A DNA stretch of 64,000 bases from Methanomicrobiales archaeon (lineage in GTDB: Archaea; Halobacteriota; Methanomicrobia; Methanomicrobiales; Methanospirillaceae): contig JALHCK010000009.1 of the NCBI GenBank assembly GCA_022841205.1, forward strand, positions 33,876 to 97,875. The letters are read 5' to 3'. A program made the translations under genes and the position numbers. Positions 42,605-51,201 of this stretch are shown piece by piece. The stretch's first letter is position 1; each line of letters begins with the position of its first letter. Below the pieces are notes generated by a model. It was not told the origin of the DNA. It was given only the letters and a program-made list of their open reading frames with translations, and did no database searches.

Positions 42605-43420
42605 TCACAAACCGATAAAGATGGAGACCAGCATCCCGAAGGCAACCATGGCAAGAAGTGACCCGATACCGCTCCTGAGAAGATGTCCCGGTATCTTTGG
42701 AGCGGTATGCGCTCCTGCATATGCACCGACAATCGCACCAATTGAAAGGGTGAGGGCGTAGGCGGTTTGAATATGCCCGAGCGTGGCATGGGTGAAGGCC
42801 CCTGCAGAGGATGTGCCGAGAACCGCCAGGGATGAGGTGGCGACAGCGTAGTGCACCGGCATTCCCGTGGTCACCAGGGCAGGGACATTAAAAATTCCTC
42901 CCCCGATCCCGGTCAGCCCGCTGGCCAGGCCGGCAAGAAACCCCCAGATGCCGTAGTGAACATAATAGACATTTGTTTCCACGATAAAGGAATTCGTATC
43001 AGGGGAGGTCTCTATGAAGGAGGGCCCTTTCCGGAAGGCCCGCACCAGGGGAAAATCCGGGAAGATAAGCTTGATTGCGAGAAGGCCGACAAAGAGAGAA
43101 AAGAGGACTGTGATCAGTGTTCCGGATATGAAGTCCGTGAGATAGGCCCCTGCAACGGCACCAATAATACTTGGGGGCAGGATACAGGCCGCACTCCTGA
43201 AAAAAACCTTGTTCTGGCGCAGGTAGGAAGCTGAAGCGGCGAGGGTGGTGAAGATGATGACGGCAAGGCTGGTGCCCACCGCATCCTGGGGGTCGAGCCC
43301 GAAGATCAGGATCAGGATAGGAACATAGAGAAACCCGCCACCGACACCGGCCAGTGCTGCGAGAAAACCGGTACCCATCCCAAGGAGCACGGCTACAACA
43401 GCCATGGAAACGGTTATCAC
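42605..43420 (-). CDS. TauE/SafE family anion exporter
   Basis: A 271-residue membrane protein with about eight helices. Both half-repeats carry the family motif: FLAALAGVGGGFLYVPIL and LASGLTGIGGGIFNVPALV, plus GTSLAVIIFTTLAASASYLRQ. Members move sulfite, sulfoacetate or other organosulfur anions. The direction and substrate cannot be derived. It lies upstream of the nitrogenase-like gene on the same strand; a link to sulfur supply for that metalloprotein would be speculation. Confidence 0.88.
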   Translation of the reverse strand: MITVSMAVVAVLLGMGTGFLAALAGVGGGFLYVPILILIFGLDPQDAVGTSLAVIIFTTLAASASYLRQNKVFFRSAACILPPSIIGAVAGAYLTDFISGTLITVLFSLFVGLLAIKLIFPDFPLVRAFRKGPSFIETSPDTNSFIVETNVYYVHYGIWGFLAGLASGLTGIGGGIFNVPALVTTGMPVHYAVATSSLAVLGTSSAGAFTHATLGHIQTAYALTLSIGAIVGAYAGAHTAPKIPGHLLRSGIGSLLAMVAFGMLVSIFIGL

Positions 43421-43481
43421 ATCATCCCCTCAATTTCTCAAATCCTTATCCCAGGATTATCCCGGTATGCAATTATCTCCA

Positions 43482-44264
43482 CTACCACACCCTTCGCAGA
43501 ATATCGCGATTCCGTGCCTGCTCCCGTGCCCGGTCCAGGTAGGCCATGGCCTCTTCATCCCGTCCCATCCGGGAGAGGAGGATCCCGATATTGTTAAGTG
43601 CGATCAAATCCCCGGGATCGAGATCGAGCGCTGTGCGGAAGGAAGAGAGAGCATCCTCACCCCTGCCGATTGCGGCAAGGGCAACACCCCGGTTTGAATA
43701 AACCACACTGACACCGGGGTTCATACCAAGACAGTTGTCATACGATTCAAGTGCCTCCTGGAACCGCCCCATATCGGCAAGACATACTCCCCGGTTATAC
43801 CATGCTTTTGGATATTCGGGATAGAGAGAAAGGGTCATATCGTAGGAGCGGAGGGCCTCGTCAAAGTTACCCTGCTGGTAAGCACAATTCCCCCTGACAA
43901 ACCATGCCTCGCCATGACCGGGATCAAGAGCTACTGTATGGTCAAGGCACTGGAACGCATCGGTAAATCTGGCCAGGTAGGTGAGGGTGAGGCCACGGAC
44001 AAACCAGGCATCGCTGTTTGCCGGCTCCAGGCTTACCGCATGCTCGCAGCACTCCAGCGCTGCCTGAAAAAATCCAATCCTGTCGAGGGTGAGGGCTTTC
44101 CTGACCAGGAGATCGGGCCGCATGCCTTTTTTCAATTCTTCATCGAATGCGGTGAGGGCTTCGCGGTATCTTCCAACACATGCAAGTCCTGCGCCATCGG
44201 ATATCTCCTCTTTCGGGCCACCAGTCCTGCCCGGGTAACTTCCGAAATTTCTCTCCATATCCAT
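43482..44264 (-). CDS. tetratricopeptide-repeat protein
   Basis: A 260-residue protein that is almost entirely TPR: six to seven 34-residue repeats with the typical pattern (AWFVRGLTLTYLARFTDAF; AWYNRGVCLADMGRFQEAL; ALNNIGILLSRMGRDEEAM). It serves as a protein-binding scaffold; partner unknown. The frame extends to 44408, but the N-terminal part before MDMERNFGS is not repeat-like; 44264 or 44258 is the likely start. It lies 144 bases after the DUF1622 gene on the same strand. Confidence 0.85.
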   Translation of the reverse strand: MDMERNFGSYPGRTGGPKEEISDGAGLACVGRYREALTAFDEELKKGMRPDLLVRKALTLDRIGFFQAALECCEHAVSLEPANSDAWFVRGLTLTYLARFTDAFQCLDHTVALDPGHGEAWFVRGNCAYQQGNFDEALRSYDMTLSLYPEYPKAWYNRGVCLADMGRFQEALESYDNCLGMNPGVSVVYSNRGVALAAIGRGEDALSSFRTALDLDPGDLIALNNIGILLSRMGRDEEAMAYLDRAREQARNRDILRRVW

Positions 44265-44408
44265 ATCCCATCCACAGTTCCACGGAAGGCAATAAAAAAC
44301 AGCAGGTATGTGCAGGAAGGAAAAGATTGGAGCCCGCCAGGACCGGATAGGCAACGGATTCCAGGCAACCCCATATTTCTCCCGAATCGTTTTTATATTC
44401 TCCCGCAT

Positions 44409-44747
44409 TCAGGGTTCGAGCAGGTACTCCTTTGTCTCCCTCGCAAGGAAATATCCAAGGATCGTCCTGATTATTACCACTACCGCAAGCAGTATGAGTT
44501 CTTCCTGTGTTGGTGCAATAAGCGTGGTCAGCAGATCGGCAGCGATGAAGAATTCAAGTCCGAAAACTATCTTGCTTGTGAACTGGCGCCTGATCTGGTT
44601 GTAATCTATCGACGAGCGCCTGAACAGCTCCCGCAAAAGGATCCCATACACCGCATACAGCCCGCCATAGGCGATCAGGACGGACCCGGCGATTGCAAAG
44701 AAAAGAGCGAAAATCTCAATTGCATAGCGAAAGATTGCAAGTTCCAT
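44409..44747 (-). CDS. DUF1622 membrane protein
   Basis: A 112-residue protein with three membrane helices: about residues 7-35 (IEIFALFFAIAGSVLIAYGG), 62-78 (FGLEFFIAADLLTTLIA) and 84-100 (LILLAVVVIIRTILGYFLA). The polar GLEFFIAAD motif in the middle helix is typical of DUF1622. No function is established. The start lies 6 bases after the larE stop, so they form an operon. Confidence 0.82.
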   Translation of the reverse strand: MELAIFRYAIEIFALFFAIAGSVLIAYGGLYAVYGILLRELFRRSSIDYNQIRRQFTSKIVFGLEFFIAADLLTTLIAPTQEELILLAVVVIIRTILGYFLARETKEYLLEP

Positions 44748-44753
44748 CTGGTA

Positions 44754-45602
44754 TCAATCCGTCCTGAACGGGTTCTGCCGTCTCTTTTGTAAGGGTTCTG
44801 TTCCTGCATTACCTTCATCCATGCTGCCGCTCCGGAAACCTTCGATATCAAGGGTGATGTAGCGGAACCCGGCTCTCCTCAACCCTTCTGCAATCTTTTC
44901 CCGGAACTGCAGCACTATTGGGAATTCCTCCGGGATAACTTCTATCCGGGCCAGCTCCCCATGGGAACGGAGCCGGATCTGGGAGAGCCCGAAAGAGTGA
45001 AGGAGATCCTCACCGCTCTCGATGGCCATCAGCCTGCCCGAAGTCAGCTCTTCACCATAAGGTACTCTTGATGCAAGGCATGCCGATGAAGGGTGGTTCC
45101 AGAACGGGAGACTACGGGATCTGGCGATTTCACGGATATCGTCCTTGGATATACCGCATTCAACATAGGGATGCGCTACCCCCTCTTCTTCGCAGGCAAG
45201 GAGGCCTGGCCGGAACTCCTGCAGGTCGCTTGTATTTACACCATCGATAACAGTTGCGATATCCGCATCCGTCGCTTCGCGCAGGATTCTGCCTGCCAGT
45301 TTCTTGCACCGGTAACAGCGATCTTTCAGGTTCTGCCTGAAGCCGGGGTCATCGAGGACGGGGAACGGAATGACGTGAAGGGGGATGCCGAGGGCCGAGG
45401 CCCTGTCCCGGGCTTCGCGAAGCTGCCGCCGGGAAAGAAGGGGAGAATCGAGCAGAACCACATGGGCACATTCGCCACGTTCATCGTGTGCTGTTGCTGC
45501 AAGCAACGCACTGTCAACACCTCCGGAGTATGCAACGATGATCCGTTTCTGCTTTGAGAGGTACTCCCGTAACACCTGCTCTTTCTCTGACACCCGTGAC
45601 AT
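44754..45602 (-). CDS. larE: ATP-dependent sacrificial sulfur transferase LarE
   Basis: A 282-residue PP-loop enzyme. The ATP motif is IIVAYSGGVDSALLAA; LKDRCYRCKK and SSACLASRVPYGE hold the conserved Cys residues. LarE adenylates a carboxylate of pyridinium biscarboxylic mononucleotide and donates sulfur from its own Cys (or from a [4Fe-4S]-bound sulfide in three-Cys forms) to build the nickel pincer cofactor of lactate racemase-type enzymes. The presence of Cys in both the CYRC and SSAC sites suggests the cluster-using three-Cys version. LarB, LarC and LarA are not in the window. GTG at 45632 is an alternative start; ATG 45602 has better spacing. Confidence 0.9.
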   Translation of the reverse strand: MSRVSEKEQVLREYLSKQKRIIVAYSGGVDSALLAATAHDERGECAHVVLLDSPLLSRRQLREARDRASALGIPLHVIPFPVLDDPGFRQNLKDRCYRCKKLAGRILREATDADIATVIDGVNTSDLQEFRPGLLACEEEGVAHPYVECGISKDDIREIARSRSLPFWNHPSSACLASRVPYGEELTSGRLMAIESGEDLLHSFGLSQIRLRSHGELARIEVIPEEFPIVLQFREKIAEGLRRAGFRYITLDIEGFRSGSMDEGNAGTEPLQKRRQNPFRTD

Positions 45603-45714
45603 CGCCCTTTCTCTTGAGACTTCACCCGACACAGAGGGAAGTTTCCATGAAATACATTATGGTTAAACGTCTCATAATAGTGTGCAGAATAAAGCTGAGG
45701 TCTCAACTGGGAAC

Positions 45715-46473
45715 ATGCTGAGTGAAAAGGAGACAGGGCGGTATTCCCGCCAGATATCATATATCGGTGAGGAAGGCCAGGAGAGGCTGAAATCGGCACA
45801 CGTTGTCCTGGCTGGTACAGGAGGGCTTGGTTGTCCTGCCGCTGCATACCTCTGTGCTGCAGGTGTCGGCCGCCTGACCCTCATCGATTCCGACCAGGTG
45901 GAACTTGCGAACCTGAACAGGCAGATCCTCCACTGGGAGAAGGATATCGGCCGGAACAAGGTGATATCGGCGCGGGAGAAACTTGAGGCGATGAATCCCT
46001 GGGTGATAATCGAAGATATCTTTGAGACTGTGACCATGAAGAATGCCCCAGCGCTTACAGAGCAGGCCTCACTCATCATCGATGCGCTGGATAACTTTTC
46101 GGCACGGTATGCCCTGAACCATGCAGCCCTGCAAAACGGCATTCCCTGCATCCACGGGGCCGTCTGTGGCCTTGATGGGCACATCACCACCGTAATTCCA
46201 GGTCGGACGGCATGCCTGCAATGCATCTTTCCCCATCCTCCGGGAGGATCCGATGTCCCGGTCATCGGAACAACACCGGGAATCATTGGCCTTCTTCAAG
46301 CGCATGAGGCGATAAAATTGATAACCGGAATTGGCACGGTGCTTGAAAATCGCCTTCTGATCTGGGATGGGAGAGATTCATCAATCGCTACAGTGCATCT
46401 CGAGCGGGATCCGGAATGCAGAGCATGCGGCATAAATTCTTCATATGCGACCAGGACTGGTGAGAGGCAGTGA
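45715..46473 (+). CDS. moeB: ThiF/MoeB/HesA family adenylyltransferase
   Basis: A 252-residue E1-like enzyme that adenylates the Gly-Gly end of a ubiquitin-like sulfur carrier, here most likely the MoaD-like protein encoded next. ATP site: VVLAGTGGLGCPAAAYL and LIDSDQVELANLNRQI; IIDALDNFSARYALN; zinc-binding Cys pairs TACLQCIF and ECRACG. The frame opens with GTG at 45682, but ATG 45715 fits the TATA-like ATAATAG at about 45674. Its stop overlaps the moaD start by 4 bases. Confidence 0.92.
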   Translation: MLSEKETGRYSRQISYIGEEGQERLKSAHVVLAGTGGLGCPAAAYLCAAGVGRLTLIDSDQVELANLNRQILHWEKDIGRNKVISAREKLEAMNPWVIIEDIFETVTMKNAPALTEQASLIIDALDNFSARYALNHAALQNGIPCIHGAVCGLDGHITTVIPGRTACLQCIFPHPPGGSDVPVIGTTPGIIGLLQAHEAIKLITGIGTVLENRLLIWDGRDSSIATVHLERDPECRACGINSSYATRTGERQ

Positions 46474-46748
46474 AGGTCGTGGTCCGGGCATTCGCCCGTT
46501 TCCGCGAGGTTGTCGGTGACGTGAACACACTCGATATCCCGGAAGGATCGGGAATCCAGGAACTCCTAACAGCTCTTGGTGCACGGTCGCACGAGTGCAG
46601 GGATCTCCTGTTTGATGAAGAGGGAAGGGTGCGGGAACACATCATCGTCATGGTAAACAGGAGACGGCTGGCCCGAAATGCCATTGCATCCACTGTTCTT
46701 TCCGAAGAGGACGAAGTGGCAATCTATCCCCCTGTTGCAGGAGGCTGA
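46470..46748 (+). CDS. moaD: MoaD/ThiS-family sulfur carrier (molybdopterin synthase small subunit)
   Basis: A 92-residue beta-grasp protein ending in Gly-Gly (YPPVAGG), the site that becomes a thiocarboxylate. The start VVVRAFARFREVVGD and the loop DEVAIYPPVAGG are typical of MoaD. Its GTG/ATG start overlaps moeB by 4 bases, and moaE follows after 15 bases, so the three form the sulfur-insertion step of molybdopterin synthesis. Confidence 0.92.
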   Translation: MKVVVRAFARFREVVGDVNTLDIPEGSGIQELLTALGARSHECRDLLFDEEGRVREHIIVMVNRRRLARNAIASTVLSEEDEVAIYPPVAGG

Positions 46749-46763
46749 TCGGGGAGATTTTGT

Positions 46764-47165
46764 ATGATTACGATAACCGAAGAGAATTTTGATCCCGGTG
46801 CCTTCATCGATGCAGCCAGGGAACGCCAGGTCGGCGGCATCGTTACGTTTACCGGAATTGTGCGGGACGACGGTATAACCTCGATCGAACTTGAAGCATA
46901 CCATGAAGCAGCCCTCCAGGAACTGGGCGCTATCAGGGATGAAGCCCTGTCCCGGTTTGACATCAGGTCAGTGGATATCATCCACCGGGTAGGGACTCTC
47001 GAGGTGGGGGATCATATCGTGCTGATCGTGGTCGGATCACCTCACCGAGGAGATGCCTTCCGGGCGTGTGAGTATATCATAGACCGGATCAAAGAAACAG
47101 TACCCATCTGGAAGAAGGAATATACGGCAGAGGGCTCCCGGTGGGTTCCCGGTGAACACTCCTGA
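46764..47165 (+). CDS. moaE: molybdopterin synthase large subunit
   Basis: A 133-residue MoaE. Conserved segments: GGIVTFTGIVRD, ELEAYHEAALQEL, IIHRVGTLEVGDHIVLIVVGSPHRGDAF and ETVPIWKKEYT with the active-site Lys residues. It adds two sulfurs, delivered by MoaD, to precursor Z (cPMP). Molybdopterin or its tungsten version is needed by formylmethanofuran dehydrogenase and formate dehydrogenase in methanogens. It overlaps the next gene by 14 bases. Confidence 0.95.
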   Translation: MITITEENFDPGAFIDAARERQVGGIVTFTGIVRDDGITSIELEAYHEAALQELGAIRDEALSRFDIRSVDIIHRVGTLEVGDHIVLIVVGSPHRGDAFRACEYIIDRIKETVPIWKKEYTAEGSRWVPGEHS

Positions 47166-47643
47166 AATATTGCCGGGAAACATCGCCATCAGGCTGTTTA
47201 CACCGGATGATTTTCAGGCGGTCTGTAAACTCGAGCAGGGCGAAAAAGGTTCCCCTTACAGCGCTTCGGTATTTGTCAGGCAGGCATCCGTCCTCTTTGG
47301 CCCGATGTTCTATGTCGGGGCATGTGGCGATAACGTGGTTGGCTTTTCAATCGGGGCATTATCCCATGCTTTCCCGGAAGAGGGGTGGATTCTCCGCCTG
47401 AAAGTATCGGAGGATTATCAACGGCGGTCGATAGGAACAGCCCTCATTTCTGCTCTCATTTCAGCATTCGTCCGTGCTAATGTCCGGCGGGTTCTGCTGA
47501 CTGTCGCTCCCGGAAACAAGCCCGCACGTGCCCTCTACCACGCGATGGGATTCAGGGAGACTGCGTATGCAACCGGCTATTTTGGAGAGGGAGAAGACCG
47601 CCTCGTGCTGTCTGCCACACTCGATCGCAAGAACTGCGGATGA
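47152..47643 (+). CDS. GNAT family N-acetyltransferase, RimI-like
   Basis: A 163-residue acetyltransferase. The acetyl-CoA site is LKVSEDYQRRSIGTALISALI, with VRRVLLTVAPGNKPARALYHAMGFRET as the C-terminal motif B. The resemblance to RimI suggests protein N-terminal acetylation, but the substrate is not certain. GTG at 47152 overlaps moaE by 14 bases. It is the last gene before the accessory region. Confidence 0.88.
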   Translation: MNTPEILPGNIAIRLFTPDDFQAVCKLEQGEKGSPYSASVFVRQASVLFGPMFYVGACGDNVVGFSIGALSHAFPEEGWILRLKVSEDYQRRSIGTALISALISAFVRANVRRVLLTVAPGNKPARALYHAMGFRETAYATGYFGEGEDRLVLSATLDRKNCG

Positions 47644-47725
47644 GACCAGGAACAGAGTGTTCTATGCTGTTCTTTTTCTTACTGCGCAAATAATCGCCCC
47701 TGCGACCGACCCCTACCCCTGACCC

Positions 47726-47749
47726 CGCCCCTACCAATCCGAAGGGGCG
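47726..47749. other. hairpin in a C-rich spacer
   Basis: A perfect 7-bp stem CGCCCCT/AGGGGCG with a 10-base loop, preceded by CCCCTACC-type repeats (47697-47733). It lies between the GNAT stop and the broken gene on the other strand and could end transcripts from either side. Confidence 0.35.
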
Positions 47750-47878
47750 AGGCCTCCACCCCGGTGCCCCTCCTCCTGCGGCATGGGACCCCGGCTCCAT
47801 GCGATTCCTCCCTCTGGTCAGAATCTCATCGCAGGAGAGAGGAGACCAGAGAGATCTTGATGCACAATAACGGGGCCC

Positions 47879-48187
47879 AGGCATGCTCCCCAGCGTCTGT
47901 CCTCCGCAGATTTTTGATCGGTCATTCCGCGCAACCCAGATGTCCAATCCCATTTCAGACCCGAGTTTCAGGAGCAGGTACTGAATCTCGACGTGATGCG
48001 ATACTTCTTCAGGTTTGACCTCTTCTTTGGTCGGGGCCTCTTCTTCGGGGATGCTCACCAGGGTGGTCACCTGCTTTTTCCGTCCCTTTTCCCCAACACG
48101 ATAGAGGGGGATACGGGCAATCTTCTTTGGATCAACAGGGTGGAATACCGGATTCTCTTTTGCCTGTTGTAAAAGTGAGGATATCAA
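47879..48187 (-). pseudogene. truncated gene, N-terminus of a restriction-endonuclease-like protein
   Basis: The first about 100 codons from a TTG at 48187 look like a real protein: LLQQAKENPVFHPVDPKK, EVKPEEVSHHVEIQYLLLKLG, and SEMGLDIWVARNDRSK. The last segment resembles the start of PD-(D/E)xK-type endonuclease proteins in which a long catalytic domain follows (recalled pattern, not searched). Here that domain is missing: after GGQTLGSMPG the frame continues only as low-complexity, Pro/Gly/Arg-rich sequence into the GNAT gene. The TTG start overlaps the preceding cassette gene stop by 4 bases. Probably a deletion remnant. Confidence 0.45.
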
Positions 48188-48650
48188 TTCCCCGTCGGAA
48201 TTTTCTTGAATTTAACAGGGCTGCCTCGGAGGAATCCTTTGAAATATCCCTTGTCAGACTCATCTTTATAGAAATCTACTTTCCCGAACAATGCATCCAT
48301 CTGGACACCATATTCAGGGTCCAGGAGGATAAGTGGCCGAACATCAAGCCTTTCGGGGAATTCATCGATATTCCAGATCGTCCTCGTATCTTTGCTTGGA
48401 CCAATGACCTCCAATGCACCAACCCAACGCATGACTCCGGTGAGATAACAGAGGAGAATATCTCGACGAGCGGGATGCAGAAGCCGCGAACGTCCAGGTC
48501 GGAACGGATCACCAGGTCGTCGCCCTCGATGTAGAGCCGGCCGCACTTCTCGAACGGCGACTCTGTATATTCCATCACTTTCCAATGGGAGAGGTCCGGC
48601 GGCTCCTCCTGCAATTCCCGCTCACTCTCCGACGTGATGGAGATGGGTTC
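48184..48650 (-). pseudogene. frameshifted copy of cassette gene 2 (paralogue of 58596-59111)
   Basis: The first part, read from the frame open to 48614 and beyond, gives ELQEEPPDLSHWKV, ESPFEKCGRLYIEGDDLVIR and SDLDVRGFCIPLVEI, closely matching the intact gene at 58.6-59.1 kb. Near 48460 the protein continues in another frame (ILLCYLTGVMRWVGALEVIG, then DVRPLILLDPEYGVQMDALFG) and runs to a stop at 48184. One missing base in GAGATATTCTCC explains the break. With it repaired the gene would be whole, so it may be an assembly error. Function unknown. The exact start is not visible; it overlaps cassette gene 1. Confidence 0.5.
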
Positions 48651-49020
48651 GACCAGGATCCCGGATGGGGAGCTCTCCGCCAGGACCGGGGCGGTCCCGG
48701 TCTCCGGCTCCTCTGTCGCTGTCGATGAGCAAGGTCTGTCCTGACCGGATCGTTTTGGATTGCTTCCTGTTCCGGTAGTAGTGCCGTTTGTATTCCCTGA
48801 CCTCTTCCCAGTGGGCTGCCCGGTACCGGGTCTGCCGGGCGATCTCCCGTTCCCTGTGGGAGAGGTAATACCGCTTCCACTTCGGCAGCCCCTTCTGCTG
48901 CGCCGTGGCGATCATCACAATCAGCTCGGCGATGGTCACGACCCGGCGGGGCCGGCTGCCTGCATCCGCAGGCTGATGAAAGAGGATCTGCATAGCCCGC
49001 AGGTCGTAGACGAGCATCAT
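48622..49020 (-). CDS. cassette gene 1, small basic protein (paralogue of 59099-59419)
   Basis: A 132-residue protein starting MMLVYDLRAMQILF, with the well-conserved segment VVTIAELIVMIATAQQKG, then LPKWKRYYLSHRERE and a very basic, Tyr/Arg-rich helix (YRAAHWEEVREYKRHYYRNR). The core is shared nearly identically with the gene at 59.1-59.4 kb; 94 bases (48862-48955) match 59264-59357 with one mismatch. The last about 40 residues (DRGAGDRDRPGPGG...) are probably read out of frame. GAGGAG lies 6 bases before ATG 49020. It could bind nucleic acid by composition; no family recognised. Confidence 0.6.
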   Translation of the reverse strand: MMLVYDLRAMQILFHQPADAGSRPRRVVTIAELIVMIATAQQKGLPKWKRYYLSHREREIARQTRYRAAHWEEVREYKRHYYRNRKQSKTIRSGQTLLIDSDRGAGDRDRPGPGGELPIRDPGRTHLHHVGE

Positions 49021-49170
49021 GGGTGCTCCTCGACGATTTGTGAAGTTTCGCACCTTAGTGGATTTGACCCTTTTATAGCCCCTCCAAGGCATATATCCTG
49101 CTGTTTTACTCTGAAAAGAATAGTTGCGTGAATATTCCTGCTCTCTCAAGATTGAACTACCAAATTCCAT

Positions 49171-51201
49171 TCAAATAACACGATATATCTTGGTAGTACC
49201 TGTCTGAAAAACCAATTTAATGCCATCGTTTTGTATCAAGTTATCTAATTTTGATCCGTATTTCTTCCTCTCGGTCTCTCCTATATAGATATATTTCACG
49301 CTATATTTCTCAAAAAGGGCATCAGTATTTTCGTCTTCGGTATATATGCGATCTACGTCCGTACATCGCTGCTCGACTTCCGGCCATTCCCGCCCCCACA
49401 TTATTTCGTGGGTACGCCATCCTATGACTGTGGGAAATCCTGTGAATGCTGCTATCCTCGATGAATAGGTATACGCATCGCCGGGGGCTTCCAGGATCAC
49501 GTCTCCAGAATCCGCTGTCATGGAAAGCCAGCAGAGTGCTTCGTACTCATCAGGTTTCTGCTCCTTGAGCCACGCCATCCCGTCGAGCGTGAGATTTCCT
49601 GTTTTACCCATGAAATCCGCATTAGGCATGGCAATCACCGAACAGAAAGGATGGACAAGAGTGATGCCAATCACAAGAACTGCTCCCGCAACAAGAACCC
49701 GGTTTTTAATCCGGTAAAGGAAATACACGGATGCAATTCCCCAAAACACCCAGGCTTGAAGATAAAATTTCATAATGGTATTCATACGTTCAAATGGTGG
49801 ACCGTACGGATCGTTAATGTAGAAAACCTCGCAAAAAACAATAAGAAAAAGAGCGATACCTGCAAATGCCGCAGGATATTCCTGGTGGAACCATGCGCGA
49901 ACGAAGAAGAGAATAGCAAAGAGCGCGAGTATTGCCAACGGGAAATGGAGTGAGAATGATATAATCCCTGCAACAAGGACGGCACCTGCAACCAGGATAT
50001 CTTCCCGGGAAAATTTGTGTGATTCAGCAAGATAAATGACGGACAACAGGGCAAAAGCACCGAATGTGAGGAGAAATCCATAAAGATCTGTTCTCTGGTG
50101 GGGGTCAACAACGCCTATTCCACCCAAAAAAAGGAGCGCCAGGAATACACAAAATTCCAACCCGATTAGTAAAAGGAATGCCTTCTTTCTTGTTGCATAG
50201 TACCCGGTCCATGCTATCACAAAGAGGGCAACCGGGAGAATCCAGATATTCATGCCCGCAAGAACGCAGGTGACAAGAATGGCGGCAGAGAATGCCGGCA
50301 ATGAGAATTTTCGTGACAGGTCAAGACATAGCCCGACAAGGACCAGGAGGAACGGGATAGAGAGGAAATGGGAATGCAAATCGCCCTGTAGAAACGTGAA
50401 GAATGGATACAAGGTAATAGCATGGGGGATCACACACGTTGCCGCTGCAAAATCGAACGAAACGAGCCATTCGGAAAACGATCCCGCGAAGGTATGGAAT
50501 TGCATGATTTCTGTTTTACTCACATACGACAGGAGTTGTACAAATCCAGTGGTAAAACCTGAAATCATAATGAGGAAGACTGCAAGAAAGCCATACAAAC
50601 GCCTTTCTGTCAGATTGACCCCAATGCCGAATGCTGCCTGCACCCCAATTGCAAAGAACGCAGCAACGGCGAGATTATATCCGATTCCTGCTTTCACTCC
50701 GGATAGCAGGATGGGGATGGCCGCGGCCAGGTGTCCGAAGTAATAGTAGGAAAGACCCGTCCCCGAATACCAGGGATCCATAAGCGGAAGGAAATCGGTT
50801 CGCAATATCGACTGGAGAAACGCGGAATTCATGAAGTCTTCGGAGTATCCAAAAAAGATCTCGGGTTTGTGCATAAGGAAAAAGGTCGCGAGGATAAATG
50901 TTGAAAAGAATATCCCTTCCTGCAAGAACATATCACGGGTTGGCCTCCAGTCACGGGGGTAACGGTGGACGATGTATATCGCCGTGAGACCGAGTGCGAG
51001 CACCCCCGCATAAATACCCGCATTGAGCGGGAGCAGATGAAGAGACGAGAGTACCCATGCCACAAAGGATATACACATGATTCCAAGCGGTCGGGCAAGT
51101 GAATATCCTGCATCTCGGAGATTATGGGTGAAGATCGTTGCCAGAGGAAATGAAAGAATACCGATTGCCTCGATTACTACGAAAAAAGTGAAAAAATCCA
51201 T
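49171..51201 (-). CDS. DUF2298 large membrane protein (YYY domain)
   Basis: A 676-residue protein with about 14-16 membrane helices and a soluble C-terminal domain of about 130 residues. The YYY signature is clear: GTGLSYYYFGHLAAA, plus PWYSGTG and DLHSHFLSIPF. The family resembles GT-C glycosyltransferases (lipid-linked sugar donors), where an Asp/Glu in an outer loop is catalytic; EDFMNSAFLQSI and QGDLHSHF may be those loops. The C-terminal part (LEAPGDAYTYSSRIAAFTG, VIGWRTHEIMWG) is the usual extracellular end. The start follows a small gene by a few bases, in the same direction as a PGF-CTERM protein, so it may glycosylate or process surface proteins (inference). Confidence 0.85.
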   Translation of the reverse strand: MDFFTFFVVIEAIGILSFPLATIFTHNLRDAGYSLARPLGIMCISFVAWVLSSLHLLPLNAGIYAGVLALGLTAIYIVHRYPRDWRPTRDMFLQEGIFFSTFILATFFLMHKPEIFFGYSEDFMNSAFLQSILRTDFLPLMDPWYSGTGLSYYYFGHLAAAIPILLSGVKAGIGYNLAVAAFFAIGVQAAFGIGVNLTERRLYGFLAVFLIMISGFTTGFVQLLSYVSKTEIMQFHTFAGSFSEWLVSFDFAAATCVIPHAITLYPFFTFLQGDLHSHFLSIPFLLVLVGLCLDLSRKFSLPAFSAAILVTCVLAGMNIWILPVALFVIAWTGYYATRKKAFLLLIGLEFCVFLALLFLGGIGVVDPHQRTDLYGFLLTFGAFALLSVIYLAESHKFSREDILVAGAVLVAGIISFSLHFPLAILALFAILFFVRAWFHQEYPAAFAGIALFLIVFCEVFYINDPYGPPFERMNTIMKFYLQAWVFWGIASVYFLYRIKNRVLVAGAVLVIGITLVHPFCSVIAMPNADFMGKTGNLTLDGMAWLKEQKPDEYEALCWLSMTADSGDVILEAPGDAYTYSSRIAAFTGFPTVIGWRTHEIMWGREWPEVEQRCTDVDRIYTEDENTDALFEKYSVKYIYIGETERKKYGSKLDNLIQNDGIKLVFQTGTTKIYRVI

